DNA from: Chitinophaga pinensis
GTDB lineage: Bacteria > Bacteroidota > Bacteroidia > Chitinophagales > Chitinophagaceae
Reading direction: 5' to 3'
NCBI GenBank assembly: GCA_945866165.1
Contig: CAMBGO010000108.1
Coordinates: 1-7,525, forward strand
Length of the DNA stretch: 7,525 bases
In this document: in pieces, positions 4,801 through 7,525 of the stretch
How the letters are laid out: every line of letters begins with the position of its first letter
Position numbering within the stretch: position 1 is the stretch's first letter
The notes under the pieces: model-generated
What the model saw: the letters and a program-made list of their open reading frames with translations, nothing else
What the model was told of the DNA's origin: nothing
Databases searched by the model: none
Made by a program: the position numbers and the translations under genes

Positions 4801-7525
4801 CCTCAAAACAGATTGAATATTACCAGAAAATTACTTCAGATAAACCTGCCAAACTAACAGATAAAAATCACAATAATGTGTATGCAATGCTTTCGGAAAG
4901 CTTTGAGAAGTTTGCGGGTAATCGTTGTCTGGCAAATGAGAATGTTTGTCTGACTTTTGCTGATGTAGATGCTGTAAGCAATCAAATGGCTCATTTCCTT
5001 TCCAATGATCTTGGGGTAAGTAAAGGAGATATGGTTGGACTTATGCTTCCCAGAAGCATCAATCAGATTATTGCTATGCTGGGGGTAATAAAATCCGGGG
5101 CATGTTTTATAGCTATTGATTCTTCCTTGCCGGAATCAAGGAAGCAGTTTGTCAGAGAGGATGCCGGTTTAAGATGTACTATTGATTTATCGGTCATGGA
5201 TAAGTTTAATGCCGATAAACATCCATCCAATCCTGCTCCAGTTAGCTTGAATCCGGAGGACGCTTTTTATTGTATTTACACCTCTGGTTCTACAGGTCTA
5301 CCCAAAGGATGTAGTATTAACCACCGGAATATGCTCAATTACCTATACTGGATTGGTCAGTATTGGAGAGGAAATGTAGAAAAAACTGTGGGCTATTTTA
5401 CAACATTATCTTTTGATTTTACGATAACATCTGTATTGGGTTCATTGCTTTCCGGTAGTTGCTTGAGTGTAATTAATGAAGAGGCTGATTTGTCAGAATC
5501 GCTAAATCAGATCATCAGTGATAACGGGGTAGGCGTAATAAAAATCACACCAGCACATATTGGTCTTTTGAGCAAGGAAACACTTCAAAAATCAAGTCCA
5601 AAAGTTTTTATTGTTGGAGGTGAGGCTTTATCAAAAAAACAGATTGAACATCTGCGCAACAACAATAACTGTCTGATATATAATGAATATGGTCCTACGG
5701 AAGCAACTGTAGGTTGTATTGTGCATCTTGTAGATGAAAACAATGAGCCCCGCATTGGAAAACCTATTCCGGGAGTAGATGTGATAATCGCAAATGAAAG
5801 TAACCAGCCCTTACCGGTGGGATGTACCGGGGAAATTCTTCTGTCTGGCAAAAGTGTTATAAGTGGGTATCTAAAGTCTTCTCAAATTAATGAATTAAAG
5901 TTTACCCGTATTGAGGGAATAGAAGGGTTGTTTTATCGCACAGGAGATGTTGGAAGGTTAACAGGAAGAGGTATTTATGAATATCTTGGTAGAACTGATG
6001 ATCAGGTAAAACTAAACGGATACCGAATCGAACTGGCAGAAGTTGAGGCAAATATTAAAAAAATAGAACATGTCGATGATGCGGCTGTAGTAATTCATAC
6101 ACAAAATGAAAATAAACAGTTAATAGCATTTTGGGTATCTAGCCATAACGAAATTGATTTCAAATCTGAGTTAAAGAAATTTCTGCCTGACTATATGATC
6201 CCTTCCAGGTATATAAAATTGGATGTCTTACCGTTGAATAAAAATGGAAAAACAGATAAGATACATCTTTCCCAATTACCTCTTGAAACAGAAAACACGA
6301 TAATTCCATTAGACACAAAATCTGAATCTTTAATTGCAGATACAATTGCAGCAGAGTTAAAGATTGATGTCATAAAAATTGGTAAAGAATCCAACTTTAT
6401 TTCACTGGGTGGTGACAGCATCAAAGCTATTCAGGTTTTAGCAACATTAAGAAAAAGCCATTATCAGATAAGTCTGCAGGATTTAATGGGCGGAAAACCT
6501 ATTTCATTTCTGGCAAGAAATCTTAAAAAGATACATAAGCAAGCTAGTCAGAATACTATATCGGGGATAGTGGAAATGACCCCCATCCAGCATTTATTTT
6601 TTGGAAATAATCTCATAGCGGGTTTACCAATAGAAAAATCATTTTACAATCAGAGTCAACTTTTAGAAATCCATGCAGGCTTAACCCCGGAAGATTTGCA
6701 TGAAGTAATGAAAAAACTGATAGAGCACCATGATATGCTCAGGGCCACATTTCAATTGCATTCGGAGGGAGGTTTACGTCAGATTGTATTGAATGCAGCT
6801 GAGATAGATGCAAAACCAGAGGTGTTCGATTTTTCAGCTACTCAGACGGAGAAACAGGCTTATGAAATTGAAACAATATGTGATAAGTTAAAGTCACAAC
6901 TTAGCCTACAGCAAGGACCGCTCGTTAAATCTGCATTTATAAAGGTTCAGGAAAAAACATGTTTTTTCATCACGGCTCATCACTTGATTACAGATCTGGT
7001 TTCTTGGAAAATAATCCTTGAGGACCAGGATATGCTGATAACACAAATCAGAAATGGAAACAAGTTACAACTTCCCCCAAAAACCGACAGCTATTTGCTG
7101 TGGTCGAATGTTATAAAAAACAAAGCCATTGAATTAAAAGAGTGCGAAGACACATTTTTCTGGAATAAAATATTATCTGAAAGGGTAAATGATATTTCTC
7201 TCGGTAAAAAGGGCTTTTCTCTTAAAAATGCACAAACAAAAGTCCTAAGAGTTTCCCTTGAAAAAGCTGCCAAAATTGCGACTGTTACCAAAGATAATAT
7301 TTATCTGAATACACCATCTGTTATACTGAGATCATTGGGTGATGGGCTTGCAGGGGTTTTTGGCAATGGAGCCTACCGGGTTCATATGGAGAGCCATGGC
7401 AGAAACACCTTTGGCGATATTGATCTGAGCAGAACGGTTGGTTGGTTCACAAGCACATACCCAATTGTGGTTTCCTGCGAAAAGGAACGTTCTGAGGCAG
7501 AAGATTATGTAGCGTTGGGTTACAC
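3642..7525 (+). CDS. NRPS, 5' part (3' truncated by window): inactive C-like domain - A(Asn-like) - T - E
   Basis: The frame is open from ATG 3642 to the window end (1294 codons plus two bases). The start is the first ATG after the in-frame TAA at 3621. Domains in order: a condensation-superfamily domain (about 1-410) with SCVFFDNYS at 123-131 in place of HHxxxDGxS; an adenylation domain (about 411-875) with LTFADVD at 437, YTSGSTGLPKG at 546-556, FDFT at 591-594, NEYGPTE at 681-687, YRTGD, GRTDDQVKLNGYRIEL, LPDYMIP and NKNGKTDK (Lys870); a thiolation domain (about 893-965) with LGGDSIKAIQ, Ser926 carrying phosphopantetheine; and an epimerization domain from about 977 with HHLITDLVSW at 1113-1122, ESHGR at 1250-1254 and LSRTVGWFT. 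The enzyme would activate an Asn-like amino acid, carry it as a thioester and epimerize it. It lacks its own working C domain at the front, so bond formation must use the C domain ending at base 2637. The end of the E domain and any later modules lie beyond the window. Confidence 0.95.
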   Translation, partial: MSTFKLSKNQEFHFLKRGRSFLFLLYSFNSDLDTDRLKDACVKAIQSVELLNYKLVDVSATFPLQSKGTEEVNIDVTFDNEFTIEKFYRSIDNNDNQINPYQHKPLALSLIKSDRIYLILKVSCVFFDNYSANRFVQRIADIYYNHDIQFEEEIDYFSYSEWQNEILAEEAADENYYHLRLREKESDCINSLTDITGFPETKIHVEDIWIGDKKQFTQDQIAAVTLKFIGNYIRDKKISVGLIPYHRNHEILNETLGLINTSLPVFYSPEECPNLEDITALLNEAATNRDSFNYTLLSSDFDNIQLAYFEVPNSLSYIQSGARFEAFMPDDEIKGLKILFIVSDQQICIRVIIPSAQNNELPMLFTDQFRNYMETFGISGKTELVATSKQIEYYQKITSDKPAKLTDKNHNNVYAMLSESFEKFAGNRCLANENVCLTFADVDAVSNQMAHFLSNDLGVSKGDMVGLMLPRSINQIIAMLGVIKSGACFIAIDSSLPESRKQFVREDAGLRCTIDLSVMDKFNADKHPSNPAPVSLNPEDAFYCIYTSGSTGLPKGCSINHRNMLNYLYWIGQYWRGNVEKTVGYFTTLSFDFTITSVLGSLLSGSCLSVINEEADLSESLNQIISDNGVGVIKITPAHIGLLSKETLQKSSPKVFIVGGEALSKKQIEHLRNNNNCLIYNEYGPTEATVGCIVHLVDENNEPRIGKPIPGVDVIIANESNQPLPVGCTGEILLSGKSVISGYLKSSQINELKFTRIEGIEGLFYRTGDVGRLTGRGIYEYLGRTDDQVKLNGYRIELAEVEANIKKIEHVDDAAVVIHTQNENKQLIAFWVSSHNEIDFKSELKKFLPDYMIPSRYIKLDVLPLNKNGKTDKIHLSQLPLETENTIIPLDTKSESLIADTIAAELKIDVIKIGKESNFISLGGDSIKAIQVLATLRKSHYQISLQDLMGGKPISFLARNLKKIHKQASQNTISGIVEMTPIQHLFFGNNLIAGLPIEKSFYNQSQLLEIHAGLTPEDLHEVMKKLIEHHDMLRATFQLHSEGGLRQIVLNAAEIDAKPEVFDFSATQTEKQAYEIETICDKLKSQLSLQQGPLVKSAFIKVQEKTCFFITAHHLITDLVSWKIILEDQDMLITQIRNGNKLQLPPKTDSYLLWSNVIKNKAIELKECEDTFFWNKILSERVNDISLGKKGFSLKNAQTKVLRVSLEKAAKIATVTKDNIYLNTPSVILRSLGDGLAGVFGNGAYRVHMESHGRNTFGDIDLSRTVGWFTSTYPIVVSCEKERSEAEDYVALGY
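4872..6270 (+). other. Adenylation domain, predicted substrate L-asparagine
   Basis: All core motifs A1 to A10 can be read. Aligning by eye to the GrsA phenylalanine domain gives the ten pocket residues Asp592, Phe593, Thr596, Lys634, Ile657, Gly659, Glu682, Val690, Gly691, Lys870, i.e. DFTKIGEVGK. The recognised asparagine code is DLTKLGEVGK, so eight of ten match and the Ile for Leu change is conservative; Phe for Leu at the second position is the odd one. Aspartate codes usually carry His where Glu682 stands, which argues for Asn. A modified Asn such as beta-hydroxyasparagine as the free substrate cannot be excluded. Confidence 0.8.
6318..6536 (+). other. Thiolation (peptidyl carrier) domain, pre-epimerization type
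   Basis: LGGDSIKAIQ contains the phosphopantetheine-attachment Ser926 (codon 6417-6419). The GGDSI form, with Asp before Ser, is typical of carrier domains that precede an E domain, whereas those before C domains mostly have GGHSL/GGDSL variants. This agrees with the E domain that follows directly. Confidence 0.9.
6570..7525 (+). other. Epimerization domain (3' truncated) of the downstream NRPS
   Basis: It starts at VEMTPIQHLFFG (residue 977) and contains IEHHDMLRATF, HHLITDLVSW (His1113, His1114, Asp1118, Trp1122), ESHGR (Glu1250) and DIDLSRTVGWFTSTYP. The final FNYLG-type motif falls beyond the window. Catalytic His and Glu are intact, so the Asn-derived residue should be released as the D form. 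It is visibly paralogous to the E domain at bases 1-1180, sharing PKTDSY/LKTDSY after the His motif and SRTVGWFT. Confidence 0.92.

Overview
The window is an interior slice of a non-ribosomal peptide synthetase (NRPS) gene cluster. All genes lie on the + strand and are packed like an operon. The DNA is clearly AT-rich, start codons lack strong Shine-Dalgarno sequences, and the proteins are rich in Asn, Lys and Ile. This suggests a Bacteroidota-type host (Cytophaga/Flavobacteria/Chitinophaga-like), but the assignment is by style only and no taxonomic marker is present.

Layout: (1) Bases 1-2637 are the 3' end of an NRPS gene whose start is upstream of the window. It encodes an epimerization (E) domain, then a complete condensation (C) domain with an intact HHIILDGWS motif, then a short Lys-rich tail. 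No adenylation domain follows the C domain. (2) Bases 2634-3623 overlap the first gene by ATGA and encode a complete 329-aa Fe(II)/2-oxoglutarate dioxygenase of the TauD/SyrP-like type, the kind that beta-hydroxylates amino acids during NRPS assembly. (3) Bases 3642-7525 are the 5' part of a second NRPS gene, open to the window edge (1294 codons). It encodes an N-terminal condensation-superfamily domain that has lost its catalytic His pair, an adenylation (A) domain with an asparagine-like specificity code (DFTKIGEVGK), a thiolation (T) domain of the pre-epimerization type (GGDSI), and most of a second E domain.

Proposed joint action (inference): the upstream protein makes a D-configured peptidyl intermediate with its E domain. 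Its terminal C domain condenses this with the aminoacyl group loaded by the A-T of the downstream protein, so one module is split between two polypeptides. The dioxygenase gene sits exactly at the split, and the downstream protein starts with a catalytically dead C-like domain. This arrangement resembles the 'interface domain' described in siderophore synthetases, proposed to position a stand-alone beta-hydroxylase on its carrier-bound substrate. The simplest prediction is a residue of D-beta-hydroxyasparagine in the peptide. No transporter, thioesterase, regulator, RNA gene, mobile element or CRISPR array is visible, and no intergenic gap exceeds 18 bases.
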